Shown here one piece after another: positions 37,475 to 50,300 of a DNA stretch of 64,000 bases. This DNA is from Anisakis pegreffii (Eukaryota; Nematoda; Chromadorea; Rhabditida; Anisakidae): positions 62,001-126,000 of the forward strand of contig JAPYMA010000790.1 of assembly GCA_035041965.1 (NCBI GenBank). Direction: 5' to 3'. Under the pieces are notes generated by a model that did not search any database, was not told where the DNA came from, and saw only the letters and a list, made by a program, of their open reading frames with translations. The first letter of the stretch is position 1; the number at the start of each line of letters is the position of its first letter. The translations under genes were made by a program, and so were the position numbers.

Positions 37475-39093
37475 ATGCCATCACCAGTGATAGATTTGAA
37501 CACTCTCTCAAATGATCTTCATAAAATCGCACAGGCCAAGTAGGTAGTATTAAATGGCTTGATGAATTAGTATTTGTGATTGAGATTGAAGGTTCATTGG
37601 AGTGATGATTCAGCTAAAGTTGAGTCGGTGGTCATCGAACCACGAAAACCCCCCAAAAATCGATCGGTAATTACCGACCGATTTTTGGGGGCCTCTGACC
37701 GTAATCGAAAGGGCTGGTTCGGTTGCGGACGTCGGCAAACCGAACTTTGGTTACCACCGATCGACCGATGTACAAAATTTTCTTTTGGGTGGCCACCCAT
37801 TTTCGGTGGCTCCTGACAAGGCATTCAATCAGAAATCCATCGAAAAAAAATTAGTCGGTTCCCAACACTAGATTCAGCCGAGTTGAATTCATTCGTTTCA
37901 GAATTAAATTGGAGGATTTTAATGCAAAACGTAATGAATTGCTGAACGAATTAGCTGATTTTCAACAAACGAAAACGTTCATCGATGAAACGCAAAAAAC
38001 CATTTGTGACTTGAACGATGAGAAGGATGCACACAGTGAGATGATACAACAAATCAATTCGGTTATCATTTTTCAGTGAACATTCCGTTCGTTTCCATCA
38101 TTAACTTGCATAGGTATGTGAAGTTCTCATCGAAATCGAATTCAGGATAAACAAGAACTGGAGAAACTGATGAATTCGGCCAAAGATACGCGTCGTCTGA
38201 TGGAGGGTAACATATCGAAAAAATACGATGAAATATATCGCCTACTTGAACAAGCAAATGAATTATCTCGTGAAAGTGGCTTACCTGATGAAGATTTAAT
38301 ACCAACTGCGATCATCCCACCAAACAAATTTGCAATGTTCGTTAAGTTTACTTTTTTATGTTTAAGATGAATATTAAATAATGTGTCGCAGTCATTAACA
38401 ATCTATAAATGCGCTTTGCCTTTAGATGTGCGACATCAACGGTGATGCCATCAAATTTATTGAAACAATTAAAATATACCTCAAGCATATCGACGAATAC
38501 ATCTGCGACATCAAGTACATCAATACCAGCAATAATGCAGAATAACACGATATTTGGTTTCGACACGATGAATCTTGTGAATACGTACAACGCAAGTGGC
38601 CATAACCACAATCAGAATGCAGCGTTAATGCCTCGTTCGAATGCAACAAATATGCATTCAACAGCATCACTGAATAACGTCATTAATTCACTATCGAATA
38701 CTAACACAACTAATTCTAATAACTCATCTGCATTGCTACCACCCCAGGTAGCTGCTGTTGCAGTGGCAGCACAACACCACCATCATCATCATCCTCATCT
38801 TACCGCTGCTTCATCGATCTCAAAACTCGACCATCAGTCACCACCAATGAAGGTAAGTTCTTTTCTCATTTCATTATCTCTATGATCATTCTTTTGCGTT
38901 CATTTAGTGCCTCTTCACAAATACCAATCGATTTTCCTTGACCACTAATTTGTTGATAAATTTTATTCAAATAACTAAATTTTAGACTTGTCAGTCGTGT
39001 TTCCAACAAATCCATCGCAACGCACCCATTTGTCCAATGTGCAAAAGCAAAAGTCGTTCAAAGAATCCGAAGAAGCCGAAGCGAAAAGCATAA
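37475..39093 (+). CDS. ZC4H2: ZC4H2 family zinc-finger protein
   Basis: Model: join(37475..37539,37902..38061,38146..38336,38426..38852,38986..39093), phase-consistent, 316 aa. The start [17 protein letters not shown] gives an N-terminus of about the same length as vertebrate ZC4H2. Residues about 10-140 form a coiled coil. The C-terminus contains CxxC...[11 protein letters not shown] followed by [14 protein letters not shown], nearly identical to the vertebrate C4H2 finger and basic tail. A Ser/Asn-rich insert with a His run lies between them and explains why the protein is longer than the ~224-residue human form. In vertebrates ZC4H2 acts in neural development and stabilises RNF220-type ubiquitin ligase complexes; a role here is inferred. 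The donor at 38337 (GTTCGT) is weak but is the one that keeps phase. AATAAA lies 61 nt after the stop. Confidence 0.93.
37620..37830. repeat. Cluster of palindromes in a ZC4H2 intron
   Basis: A 42-bp palindrome at 37650-37691 (arms CCCCCAAAAATCGATCGGTA and its complement, one mismatch at 37663/37678) is followed by CGGTT...AACCG. A perfect 14-bp palindrome, TGGGTGGCCACCCA, lies at 37786-37799. The stretch is markedly GC-rich for this window. It looks like a fold-back insertion. Confidence 0.7.
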
Positions 39094-39154
39094 GAATGAT
39101 TACAGCTCGAACAAGAATCTAAATAATTTCTCAACAGCACTTTCTGTATTGCTC

Positions 39155-39160
39155 AATAAA
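39155..39160 (+). promoter_or_regulatory. Polyadenylation signal AATAAA
   Basis: Canonical hexamer 61 nt after the ZC4H2 stop codon. Confidence 0.75.
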
Positions 39161-40339
39161 ATCCTTTCGGTTCTGCTGAAATCATTGGTACTGTACTACG
39201 CATAAGTGATTATCCAACTAAGCTGCTTCTTTGCAAAAGCCAAGTTTTTTCCTCTTAACAAACGAAGCTTTTTTCCTTGTGGTTCTAAACTCTTTGACAC
39301 ACTGAATGAAAAATTATCACGACCATTCGCAAGCCCCAGACCATCTGAAGTGAAAACGAAAGTGAACCACAAACGTATCATTTATAAGAACAAACCGGAA
39401 TTGTGAAATTGCTGACGTCAGAATGGGTTTACTGCTTGTAAAATTCGAAAGAGAGGGCTTGAATGACCACGATCTGGAACTCCCTCAGATCTGTTTTTTC
39501 ATACTGCTTATTGTTGAAAAACACACATTCTTGAGAAGTGTTCCCCTTTTCTACTTAATAATTCACTTTTGCTTATTTTCTTCACTCGTTTCAGTGTTAT
39601 TATTTATTAATGAATAATTTGTTTTGAATAACGTGAATATGCTGCACTCGTTCTGAGATTATTTCTCCGAAGACCTATGTTGCACAAACTTGTAATAAAT
39701 TTCCCAGTATCTTTTAATGGCTTCGTTGTGCTTATTCCATTGTTTGAGAACTCAACAGAGGATTCATGACACCAACTGTGGCAGTTCAAAATTTTGATGA
39801 TATTAGTTGTAAATTTCCTTGAAGTACAAAATAAATTGAATTGAACGTAATACAATTGTATAAACGCATGGTGGTAGTATACGGAAAACAGTGATGAACA
39901 AGGTGGAATCTGATTTTGCACAGAATTCGGGTTGATGTCATCGTTTTGAGAACGAATTATCCACTGATTTCTTCTACATGGAACATTTCCGACTGATAAC
40001 GATTCAATTGATGCAGTGAGAAACTGAGATCGTAAATCAGTTACCCTGACTGTGGCTTTTATAAATTCAATCGAATAAATTTCCATCTATGCGCATTACT
40101 TCAGTTCAAGTACGCTTTTAATCGAAGTTGTAACATTCCAACTAATGCACAATAAAAGTTTCATGACGAATTATTATTTAATGAGGTTCCATTAAATAAT
40201 TTTTCTCAAAATAATCAATACGAGGTCATCCAATTCTTGATTTCATAATAAATCTAATTTCTAATACTGAAATTCAAAACGCGTTTTGAGTGAATTCATG
40301 AAGCATTTTTATTGTCAAAAAAATTAGACGAGTAGAGTA
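39161..40339. other. Spacer between convergent genes
   Basis: This separates the 3' ends of ZC4H2 and PHAF1. It holds a 159-codon minus-strand frame (39607-40086, starting MEIYSIEFIKATVRV) that matches nothing I recognise. That frame is longer than expected by chance but has a Cys/His/Tyr-rich, spacer-like composition. Confidence 0.4.
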
Positions 40340-40345
40340 TTTATT
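40340..40345 (-). promoter_or_regulatory. Polyadenylation signal AATAAA
   Basis: TTTATT on the + strand, 30 nt beyond the PHAF1 stop codon at 40375. Confidence 0.7.
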
Positions 40346-40374
40346 CGATTTCAAGATCTTTATGCACAGCTATA

Positions 40375-43300
40375 TTACATATTTGTATACTTTATACGTT
40401 TCGAATGAAATCCAAAGAGAGTTAATGATGCGATTAGTCCGTTGCTCATCACCTGAAAAATTTATCAACTATATTACAGAGTTATCATTTTGAACGTAAC
40501 GAATTTTATGAAAGTAAAGAAAATGTATGACTGATAAGGACAATTCAGCCAGGCTTATTACAGATCCTTTCTTTTGAAACCAAACTGAATTTCTTTCTTT
40601 TTAATCAATAGGTCTGCTTGTACAGTCCAATATTTAGCAGGTTAAATAATACAACAGAATTATTTACATAGGTCTTGACAAAGGTCACTGTCGAAACGGA
40701 AACATCTTACTCTAAATCCTTGAACTAAGACTCAAAAACGATTGATTGAGCAGATTACCTCAACGATCACTTGCTTCGTACCATAACAGACCGTTGAACC
40801 AAATGGATTGTCAGCATCATTACGATTTCGATTCTCATTACGGCTTAAAACAACCTGTTGAGTTGCCATATCTGTGCCGTCAGTGAAATGATCAATGAAC
40901 GATTCCCTCTGAAAGGTTTCTCATTTGATTTTCGTGATACACGCTTCTACAATCCTCACAGTCCATAGAAATATTGTTGACGATAATAGAACAGTAAGAA
41001 CCACTGGAAAAGCATAACGTTAATGAAGAAGACAATAATATTGCTTCTGAGTATGATAATAACTGAAAGTAGAATAGCACCTTTGAAGTAGATGTAAGTG
41101 TTAGTTGTTCCTCGGGAAGTGTTATAGAGAAGTTGCATCTCGCGTATCTGAAAAGATTGATTGGCGATATAAATTCCAAAAATCGCTGAACTTTTTACGA
41201 ATCATTTAGTTCTGTGATAGATAGATTGTCGTAATTGTTATTGTAACTATTCGCTCACAACTCTCAAGTAAAAGCTGACTCTCATTGAAAGATTCAATGG
41301 CAAAAGACGTACATTCCGAAATCGTAATGGCCCGGAAGATTGGAATGTAAAACGAATTTACAAACACGATTGGTTGCACTATCGAAACATACATCCTGAA
41401 ACAAATAACTTGATCGCTTCATATTTCTAACTCGTTTCACTGCTGCAATACAACATTGAATGTCGTTTGATCGGCGATGATCCTCCAAAAAATATTGGAT
41501 ATGAAGGAATGAAACAATGAATATTTCTTTAACTGCTAAATCGTAGTGACTAAATGAAACAGAGTTAAGCCTTATTTCCCAACATAGTTAGTGAAATGAT
41601 CAACTACCCCTCGAACTTGTGAACTACTTCTTCGTACCCCACTGATTAAAAACGTCGTGTAGGAATAGCGATTTCAGAGAAAATGAATCGCTTGTAAAAT
41701 TACCGCAATCTTTAATGTAGTAACTAAACGCTGAAGAAGAGGGGCAATTCGGTCATCGTTATTATTTCGAACATGAACTAACGAACTTTTGAAGGTCGCT
41801 AAGGACTGCATGAGATAATGAATTATGATTGAAGTTTGTCGCAAATCCATCCAGTTTTCTTCCCGATGAAAAATCAATCGGACAGCGCAGTGAAAATGAC
41901 AATAACAAAGAACGAAAATGATGAAAGCAATGATAACAATAGCGAAATACAAATGCTCACCACTCCAAGTGCGAAATAATTGAAAAAAAAGTGTGGTTGC
42001 GACCCACGAAGTTTTTCTGAGCCAGCACCTCTCTTAATTAACATTGGTTCAGCGGATGCGTAGTAAACCTTTGACGGTGCACCAAGGGCAGATAGAACAC
42101 ACTATAATAACTTATTTGTTACATTAATTCTGAAAGCAATCTTCCCTTAACAGCTACATTTGAGAAGTAAGTAAACTGATGGATAACTGATGGAATGACA
42201 CCTACTTGAATAGAACGCGTTGAAATTATGAATGACACGTAGTTTTTGAACGTAAACTCCAAGGTTCAGAAATGACATGAATTCACGAACATTTGCGTGA
42301 TATCAGACGCACAGCTATTCAAAATGCACTAGTGAAGAAAATTGGATTCGTGAGCACATGACAAAAATGAGAAGAAAAATGCTAAGTTGCGGATAGAACG
42401 AAATATTGTGATAGAGAACATAAAATAAAACACCTCAGTAGTATCACCAAACGACACAACACGCTTCAATTCAATCCGCTTCATCAAAAGATCCGAGGTG
42501 CGATTGACTGTTGTTGTTGGTACTTAAATTACAAAAATTCACTGCTTTTAAAGTCAAAAATTTAAACAGGGACGAATAATCATTAGTGAAAATTAAATAA
42601 CAGCAATACTAATAATAATCAGGACAAAAATTACGATAAAACGATAAAAGCAATTGTATAATTTAAATATCATATTGATTGCAATACCTTGGGAGACAAA
42701 CTTAAATACAAGGCCCGAAATATGCTTTCCATCAGTTTCAGAACGTACTGAACCTGGACAGCACATGCCACACATCGCTGATAGAGGTGTCGGTGGTAAC
42801 CTCAAATTGAATACAACTTCAATCATATTTAACGAAGATAACCTCGTTGAATTCAGATACATTCGTTCATTACTTGTTAACAATAGAGTTCATCAGAAGC
42901 TTTGAGCATAGCAAAGATTTGAGCGTTTGAAAAGAAGAAAGGTGACTCTCACTTGCGTTTTTGCGCAATACAAGTCTAATCTTCGAAGCCAACATTCAAT
43001 TATTTCAAGAAATTAGGTATTTTTTGTGGTCATTCAACTGAATCAAGTTTACGCAACCAACACAGTACATTAAAAATTTCGCTATGCGAAACGTTAAAAA
43101 CAGAAAGTAATTCGTACATCTAATCACGAGTTACGAAACTTCCACGTTTTTGAAGAAGTTCCACAACTAAGAAGCAAGCAACAAACACTGAATGCATCAA
43201 TTTTAAAAAATTTACAGTAATGACTACTTAGGGTTCGTTTTTTGTGGTCCTCCAAAGATAGTCATTTTTGCAAGCCGAGGTGGAGTTGAACTGGTGAATT

Positions 43301-45288
43301 GTAACGTACCAAGACCCGTACCTTGCTCATACGATGTCTGTGTAAAAATGAGGAAGATAAGTAAGGAATAGGTGTATTCGATTGGAAAAATGATCTATTC
43401 ATGGAACCTTCCAGAGTGAAATACACCGTTATTATGCTTTCAAAAAAAATTGTTCAAAAGATTCAGTACCCAGAGAATTATCATGTGCTTAAATACTGTT
43501 ATCAGTACTAACACTGACAACGGGTTTTTCGAATAAAACCAAATTACGCAGGAAAAAATTCAACAAGAATTATGAGCAATTCACTTTTAATGAAAGAAAT
43601 GATTACTCAAGCACACGCTGAGATAGCAGGGTTTAGAATTTAAGCGGGGTTTAGATACAGCACAAAATTTAAGCGAGACCTCAAACATGGAGTTTGTCTA
43701 AATGTTCAAATGAATTCGACATTTTACTGACTGTCTAATTTCCCTGTACATTATGTGATTATTCAACGAACAAACGACAGTGTGTTCAAATTGAAACCGT
43801 GAATAGAACGAACCTGCAATGTAGAGGTTTCTTTTGGCGCATGAAAACTGAATGAAAGACCACGCCAATTTAATTCGTATAGACGTTGATTCGGATCATA
43901 TACTGAAGGAAAAGAACAGATTCAGTTCGACTGCTTTTTGAATAGCTGTACAGAACGCCAGATAACACACAGAGAGTAACGTCTCGTTTGTGTTTGGGCA
44001 TCAAACGAGCGAGAGTCTCAAGGAGGGGATGGCTTTAACTTAGAGTGGCATAAGCTTCAGATTCGTTATAACGAACCTCCTGGATGAGTGGCGCCGAAGC
44101 AAGCTCCCACTTTGCTGGGATCAGCTTCATCAGCAGGTTTCGAAAATACGGTTGAACTGAAAAGGAATATAAAGAGTTTGGACATCTTATTAGAATAATC
44201 ACAACTTTTATTGCTTAACTGATAGATTAATTCATCACAACATAACGGTACTGTACAAGATAAATGAAACTACCCGTTTAATTCAGATTTTTATAAAAGA
44301 TGGGAAAGAGGGAAAGAAAAATATGAGAAGAATCGTACCAGTAACGAAGAATAATATTCGATAGATCGTACACCTCGATTAGCTGAAAACAAGAAACAAA
44401 TAGAGTAGCATCAATCAATATTGCTATCTTTTTGGGTGATATGCCTAATGCCTAACGATACAACTACCATTTTAAAAGCATTATTCATGCAAATGAAAAC
44501 AACAGCTTTGTGACAGTTAAGTGCAGAGTTCAGATTCATTTGTACACGTATAAAATCGCAATCATCACTGACAAAAAGCCATCGTCTAACATTAACTCCC
44601 GAACGAGATAACAGATCCCCACATTACAAGCAGATGCTAACATCAAACGTACTCGAAGCAGTTGGGAATTCGGCTCAAAACGAAGGCGAATACCATCTTT
44701 TACAAGACGAATGGTAATGTCTCGCGAGAGTGGATCCTGTAATAAAGCTACTTTTAGTCGTTTATTATAGAGAATATTTCATCATATGACAACAAGTTCA
44801 TCCTATTTGATGCACTACATCAGAACTAATTCACATGAACCATAAAGAAATCACGAGAATAATCAAACTCTGTTGGTATTCAGGAAATAATGCTCATTTT
44901 GTAGAGCGAATCTTGACAACGTTCTTCAATCATAGATTGACTTATTTCAGTTCATTGACTTAATAAACAAAGCGTGGCATTCAAAATTTTAGTTTAATAA
45001 AATAAGCATAAATTTAAACGACGATAATTCCAGAATTATCATTTTTTATTTTAAAATATCAATTTCAAATTGATCAAATCAACCAGAACGCACAAACGAT
45101 GAAGCCATAACGAAAGAATATGAAGTATGAAAAAGAGGCACCTTATCTGAATAAGCCAGTTCAACGTTATGCAATGTGCGTGATGCGTTCTGAAGCATAA
45201 TAATCACTTGATTGATCGGCATACCAAGCGTGAATTCGATTTGTTCGTTTCGGAGACAACATTCTGGTACTACTTCGAATTCAAGCAT
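40375..45288 (-). CDS. PHAF1: PHAF1 / UPF0183 phagophore assembly factor
   Basis: Thirteen exons: complement(join(40375..40452,40759..40908,41081..41147,41313..41395,41961..42101,42434..42507,42688..42800,43228..43337,43814..43902,44077..44156,44339..44382,44653..44736,45142..45288)). They total 1260 nt and 419 residues, against 422 in human PHAF1 (C16orf70). Every junction is GT/AG and in phase. Conserved blocks include MLEFEVVPE at the start, EFTLGMPINQ, FGATHPGVYD, WRGLSFSF, VLSALGAPSKV, FFFNYFALGV, KFVLHSNLPGHYDFGIYARC and NPFGSTVCYG. The known mammalian protein, with BCAS3, binds phosphoinositides at the phagophore during selective autophagy; the same role here is inferred. The gene is head-to-head with the MADF gene and converges on ZC4H2. 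Confidence 0.95.
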
Positions 45289-45941
45289 AGTTATCTATTC
45301 ACTATCAAATCAACCTGAACAATTTCAAGAGTAATAGTAACTGTGAAGTTTGGTAAGTCAGTAGTAAACCTCACTAAATAACGTATGTGTACCTCACGTA
45401 AGCATAACCAAGAAAATATGCTCCAAAATTCCAGCAAATTGCCTTCTCAATTTGTGACAAACACCACTTGAACAACAATCGTCAACCAAAACTTCTGAAT
45501 TCAATTCCTGAATTCAACAGTTCAACTCCAATGCTGATTTGTAAACCTCTATGTTAAACGCGAATTTAATACAATAGCCTACATTGCTGGCTGATGTAGG
45601 CTACTTAATTCATCAGCGAACAAGAAGAATTGAAAGAAAGCATGGCAGCAACTAAGTTTTAGTGCTCTTGCTTATAACTGACCTCTTGTATTCGACCACT
45701 GCAACATATGAATATATCCTTCGATGATCACTCAATCCTTAACGTCTCCTTTTTACCACAGCGCCGCTATGCCATACGAGACGCAGTGAACATCATGTGA
45801 TATTTCATCGTACGAACGCGCGACGCACGCGTTGTCGCGATGCGTCGCGGCGAAAATGTTATTCAACAAAGTGTATCTTCGTAGAAACAATGGTAATTTG
45901 AGACTTCGTTGGGAAAGCTATCGTGCCTTCTCTGTCTTAAA
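45289..45941. promoter_or_regulatory. Divergent promoter region between PHAF1 and the MADF gene
   Basis: This 650-bp gap lies between two start codons on opposite strands. It contains a CpG-dense patch at 45813-45855 with an inverted repeat (CGCGACGCA at 45819-45827, TGCGTCGCG at 45841-45849). A second perfect hairpin has arms TAGCCTACAT (45575-45584) and ATGTAGGCTA (45594-45603). Regulation of both genes from here is inferred from position only. Confidence 0.55.
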
Positions 45942-47372
45942 ATGGAAGTAAGTGTAAAGTTTTTGCTAAATTTCAGCTATTAATTGCATATGGAACAAAT
46001 GTTTAATCTATCACTAATATTATGAACAATGTTTCTCAGGCAATAAGTGACGCTGCATGCGTATAAATTTTCAAACGTTTGATGATGGTCACGCAGAAAA
46101 TTGCAGATTCCACTAAGCAAAAACACCGATAAGGACTTGACAAGTCATCATTTATGTACAATAGCACATCTTGATCAGCAACATCAGCAACGACACGAAA
46201 CAGTTGCTACGAAGATTAATGACGAATTACGTTATTCAATCATCGATGCGATTTATTTGAGACCAGCTATCTGGGATCATGGGCGAGAACCGAAATCACT
46301 AGGACAACGAAAGGATTATTTCATTGAAATTGCTGCATTATTATCTACTGAGGATAACATCCTTTCATGTAATATTGATTAGTGTATACTCAAGAACACA
46401 GAATTTGTTGATAGTTTTGCACGTTCTCCTAGTGCTCACCCTGAACCAGCGTTTATGAACCAAAGATTCTCATTCCAAAGTAATCCCACTACTGTGCCGT
46501 CAGAATAAATTTCCTTATAAAGTCTGATTATAGGCTACGATATTGAAAAACAGTGGAAGAATTTGAAAGATACGTACTTGAAAATTCGGAAGAAAGTGGT
46601 AACGGATGAAAGTGGTTGTATCATACCGCCAAGGTGGAAATTTTTTTCGGCGATGACGTTTTTGGATCAACTGAACACGGTGCATAATAACAGTTTAAAT
46701 AATCACCACATTAATAATAACAGTAATATGGTTGATAATAATAATGATAATAATAACAACGTGATGCCTCAACAATCAACGAATGCATCTTCGTCACCGA
46801 ATCATTCGAACTCAATACTTGGTAAACGATCGTTTGATCATAAAAATTTGGAAAAGTATCATAATTATAAAGACACAACATCGATATTACCATGCACGTC
46901 GTCATTTGATCCACAACAAAAATGTATTTCGTATTTATCAACCAGTAAACAAAGTAATAATGGCGCTATTATTGATAATAGTAATCAGCCTGTCAAATCG
47001 TTCTATGATCAAGACGAATATGTTGTCTTTTGTAAGTTTATTATTATCATCTCTTGTTTATATTTTGTTGCCGAGCCTTCGTTGTCATAGTTTCATTTGC
47101 TTTAAGAGCCCAACGCATGCGGTTATTATCAGAACCTTTTTTTTCAACCAAGTTCATTTTTGATTATATCAAAATTCAACGCATGATTATCATCGATTAT
47201 TTTTATTTTTTAATCGATGTGGAATATTTTATGTTTCGTTCTAGGTAATTCACTCATTTATCCATTACGGGAAATCGGCAGTATAAGTCGTGTTGAGTTA
47301 TTGAAAATCGAGAAAGAAATTCGTGATATAATACATGAAAAACAAATGTTGCTTCTACAAGGACATGAATAA
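45942..47372 (+). CDS. MADF-domain (MADF/BESS-like) transcription factor
   Basis: Model: join(45942..45947,46107..46368,46534..47031,47245..47372), 297 aa, phases consistent. The first coding exon supplies only Met-Glu (ATGGAA|gtaagt). It is chosen because the next exon opens in phase 0 with no in-frame ATG, and it is the least certain part. The MADF domain spans about residues 40-125: LRYSIIDAIYLRPAIWD, then an acidic/aromatic helix, then EKQWKNLKDTYLKIRKKV and RWKFFSAMTFLDQL. MADF is a Myb-like DNA-binding fold. A long Asn-rich linker follows. The C-terminal REIGSISRVELLKIEKEIRD resembles a BESS protein-interaction motif. The product is probably a sequence-specific nuclear regulator; its targets are unknown. 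An AATAAA overlaps the stop codon. Confidence 0.85.
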
Positions 47373-47373
47373 A

Positions 47374-50300
47374 TTCATTCAAGTAATGTTTCATATATAC
47401 TTATGTTGTTCGATTGTTTTTCTATAAGCCATATTTGAACAGTGTTGATTATTAGCAAAAATGTCTGATAAAATGAAAATTGTGCTGCAAGCGTTATTAA
47501 TACTGATGTGAATATTTGTTTTTCACAATTCATCTCGTTTGCACTCAGCATATTGTCCTCTTTTCAAAATATGTTTGTAAATTGGAGCTGTTGTTGGAAA
47601 TCCGCATCTTGTGTCCAAAATCTGCTGACATATCTTTCATTGTAATATCCTTTAAAAGATGTATATACATATATATGGACTACCGGCTACGTTCTCGACC
47701 GATTGAAAGTGAAAATCCTATGATCATTAGCGGATTACTTTTGATATTCTACAGAAAGGAAAATCTCAGTGATAAGCTGATATGCATTATTCGGGCGAAG
47801 CGAAAATCTGAACTCGTCTTCGTTTGATAGCTTCATAAACTCCTGACCATCGTCCCAGTCAACTAATGACTATGCTAATTGACCTATGTTACCCGTTAAT
47901 AACTGCGCTCAACATTTCATTGTAACTATAAATTTACAACAGTAATTTCACTTCAAAGTACTCTTGATGAATATTTGATATTACATTCAACTTCTCATTT
48001 CGTAATTAAAGCAACAACAAAACTGCTTCATTATTAAAAGATCGACTGACCGAGTAGATCATTTGAAATGTCGAAAAAAACATGAGAACCGAACAGCTTT
48101 AGTTACATCGGCACTATCTTTTTCATTACTTTTTCAAAAAGTATTTAATTATCTTAGGTCATGATAGTTCCTGATATCTCAAAATAGGTCATGATAGTGC
48201 TTTTAAATCCGAGAACTATTATTGTCTTAAAAATTATTTCTTTAGTGGTTGTTTATCGATTATATTTACGATTGTTATAATTGTTATTGCTGACCATATT
48301 TTATTGTTGAAAACGTGACAGAACGTTTAATAAAAGAAGATGAGAAATATTAAACGAAACGAATTTTGAAAAACATCGAAGAACCACAAAAATGGGCTCT
48401 TAAATGTGCGAATGCATTCGCAATTCAACAGCAATCTTCGAAGTTGACAAGTGTGTCATTAAAATGAGAATTGGTTTCGTGAACTTCATAATGACTTTGC
48501 AGTCGATTCAGTCTTTGATGTTTTCAATATGTAACTGAATAAGAAGAGATTTTGTTTATTTTTTGTGATATGAAGAAATGTTCTGTGGTATTTCTTTGGA
48601 ACGCGCCATCACTTTCCAGCAACGGAACACTTTTCTAAAACTGCAATCGACACCAGTATCCACTACCGATCAACCGTTCAAAAAACAGTCAAGAAGAGTG
48701 CCTGATCGATAAATCAGGTTAGCCACCCTGGGGAGCCATTTGAAGATGCTACAGGTTATAGTTTTAATTGGAGTGTAACGGCGATTACGTTATAAATTCG
48801 CATTAAACGGGATGACACAAGTTCCAGGCGGTGAAAAATTTTGGTCTCTTTTATGACTTCTTTACAGTGGCTCCTGCGACCTACTTCAATGCATGGAGTT
48901 GTGTGGTTGTTTTCGTGTCCAAAATCCAAAGGTATCTAAAAACATTCAAAATCACACATAAACAGATAGTGGAGGCTCGGATATACATAATAATAAAGAA
49001 GAATACGAAGTCACTCCTAAACAAATGCTGAGCGAACTCAACGTCTTCCGTCAACATCTCTATTGTTGTTTACTTCTTTTGCCAGGATATCGTTCGCTGT
49101 TTTCGTTGTGTTTTGTTTTTAGCTTGGCACTGAGATGTGCACGTAACGAAGGTGTCTGTTTATAGCTTCAGTTCACGAACTTGCGATATTCCTTCGTTGC
49201 ATGTTTCGTTGTTGCAACATTTATATCATAAATTGCAATCTGAGGTCACAGCATATGCACATTTTTATGTACATCTCTAGGTACAACAGTCATCATAGCA
49301 GAGATAGCGATTTTGAATTGATGAGAAAATATAAGTGAATTGTCCGAAACATAGGATATAGAGCATTCAATATGGTGGAATAAGTGAACTGTACATGACA
49401 AGAAGTAAATGAGCATTCAATAAGGAACGATAAATCGAAAAATGAACGACAGTGATGAGCGGGATCGTGAAATACGTGCGTGCTGCCAGCAACTGAAGTA
49501 ATCCCAAGTGGTTTATGCAGCTCTGGGCACTCGGATCATCTGAACTGTATTCGTACCGCGCTGCAATTCGCGAGGACTTCTATGTGGAACTGATACGCTT
49601 GCTCGTGACATTGAACGTATCCGCTGACAACATGACAGTCTGTAACAAGTTGCTCATATTGCACAGTTTTGGTGAAAATAACATCCTCAATCAAATCATA
49701 ATTGATTATCCAACCCAATGAAATGATTTTACCAACCTATTCAACAATCACAGTTACTCTATACACTATTACGAACATATTCTGTCGAGTTGAAGTCATT
49801 ATGAAGTGTCAAACCCAGTGAAATGATTTTGCCAATCTAATCAACAATCACTGCCGCCCTGCATGCTACTGATTCGTCTGCAGTGCTGCGAACGTGCAAT
49901 TAAGTGTGAAAACCCGGGGAATCCTCTTTGGAATCTTTAAAGCCTGTGGAAACACCGTTGCGAACATTTCTTGTTGTGCCCTAACAACACTATACATTCA
50001 ACTGCGAATTTAAACGAACGAAATGCCGTTTTGATTTTACCAACCTAAAATACAACATTACCACCAGGAATTTGATCAATGGCTGTAAACGACAGTATTA
50101 GGCATTTTCACTGGAAGATTTCAAACATTCCATTTTGACTCCACAAACTCCTGATCGGAAAACTAAAATGCGCTGCTAGAATGATTGAATCTTCGACATC
50201 TATGATCACACGCCATCGAGACAAAACACACAAACGCAAAAAAAATTCTCCTTCCACTCCAATTTACAACTCAGTGAGTTTGTTCGAACATTGGTCGCCG

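Noticed and set aside
37580..37824. Mirror-image ORFs of 76-78 codons on both strands sharing [12 protein letters not shown]
   Set aside because: The shared peptide arises from the DNA palindrome; neither frame is a gene.
38426..38545. Alternative ZC4H2 exon frame [11 protein letters not shown]
   Set aside because: It uses a phase-0 join after 38342 but stops within about 40 codons and would lose the zinc finger; the other frame runs through to the finger.
39607..40086. 159-codon minus-strand ORF between ZC4H2 and PHAF1
   Set aside because: Length is notable, but the composition is spacer-like, no family is recognised, and it lies beyond the poly(A) signals of both neighbours.
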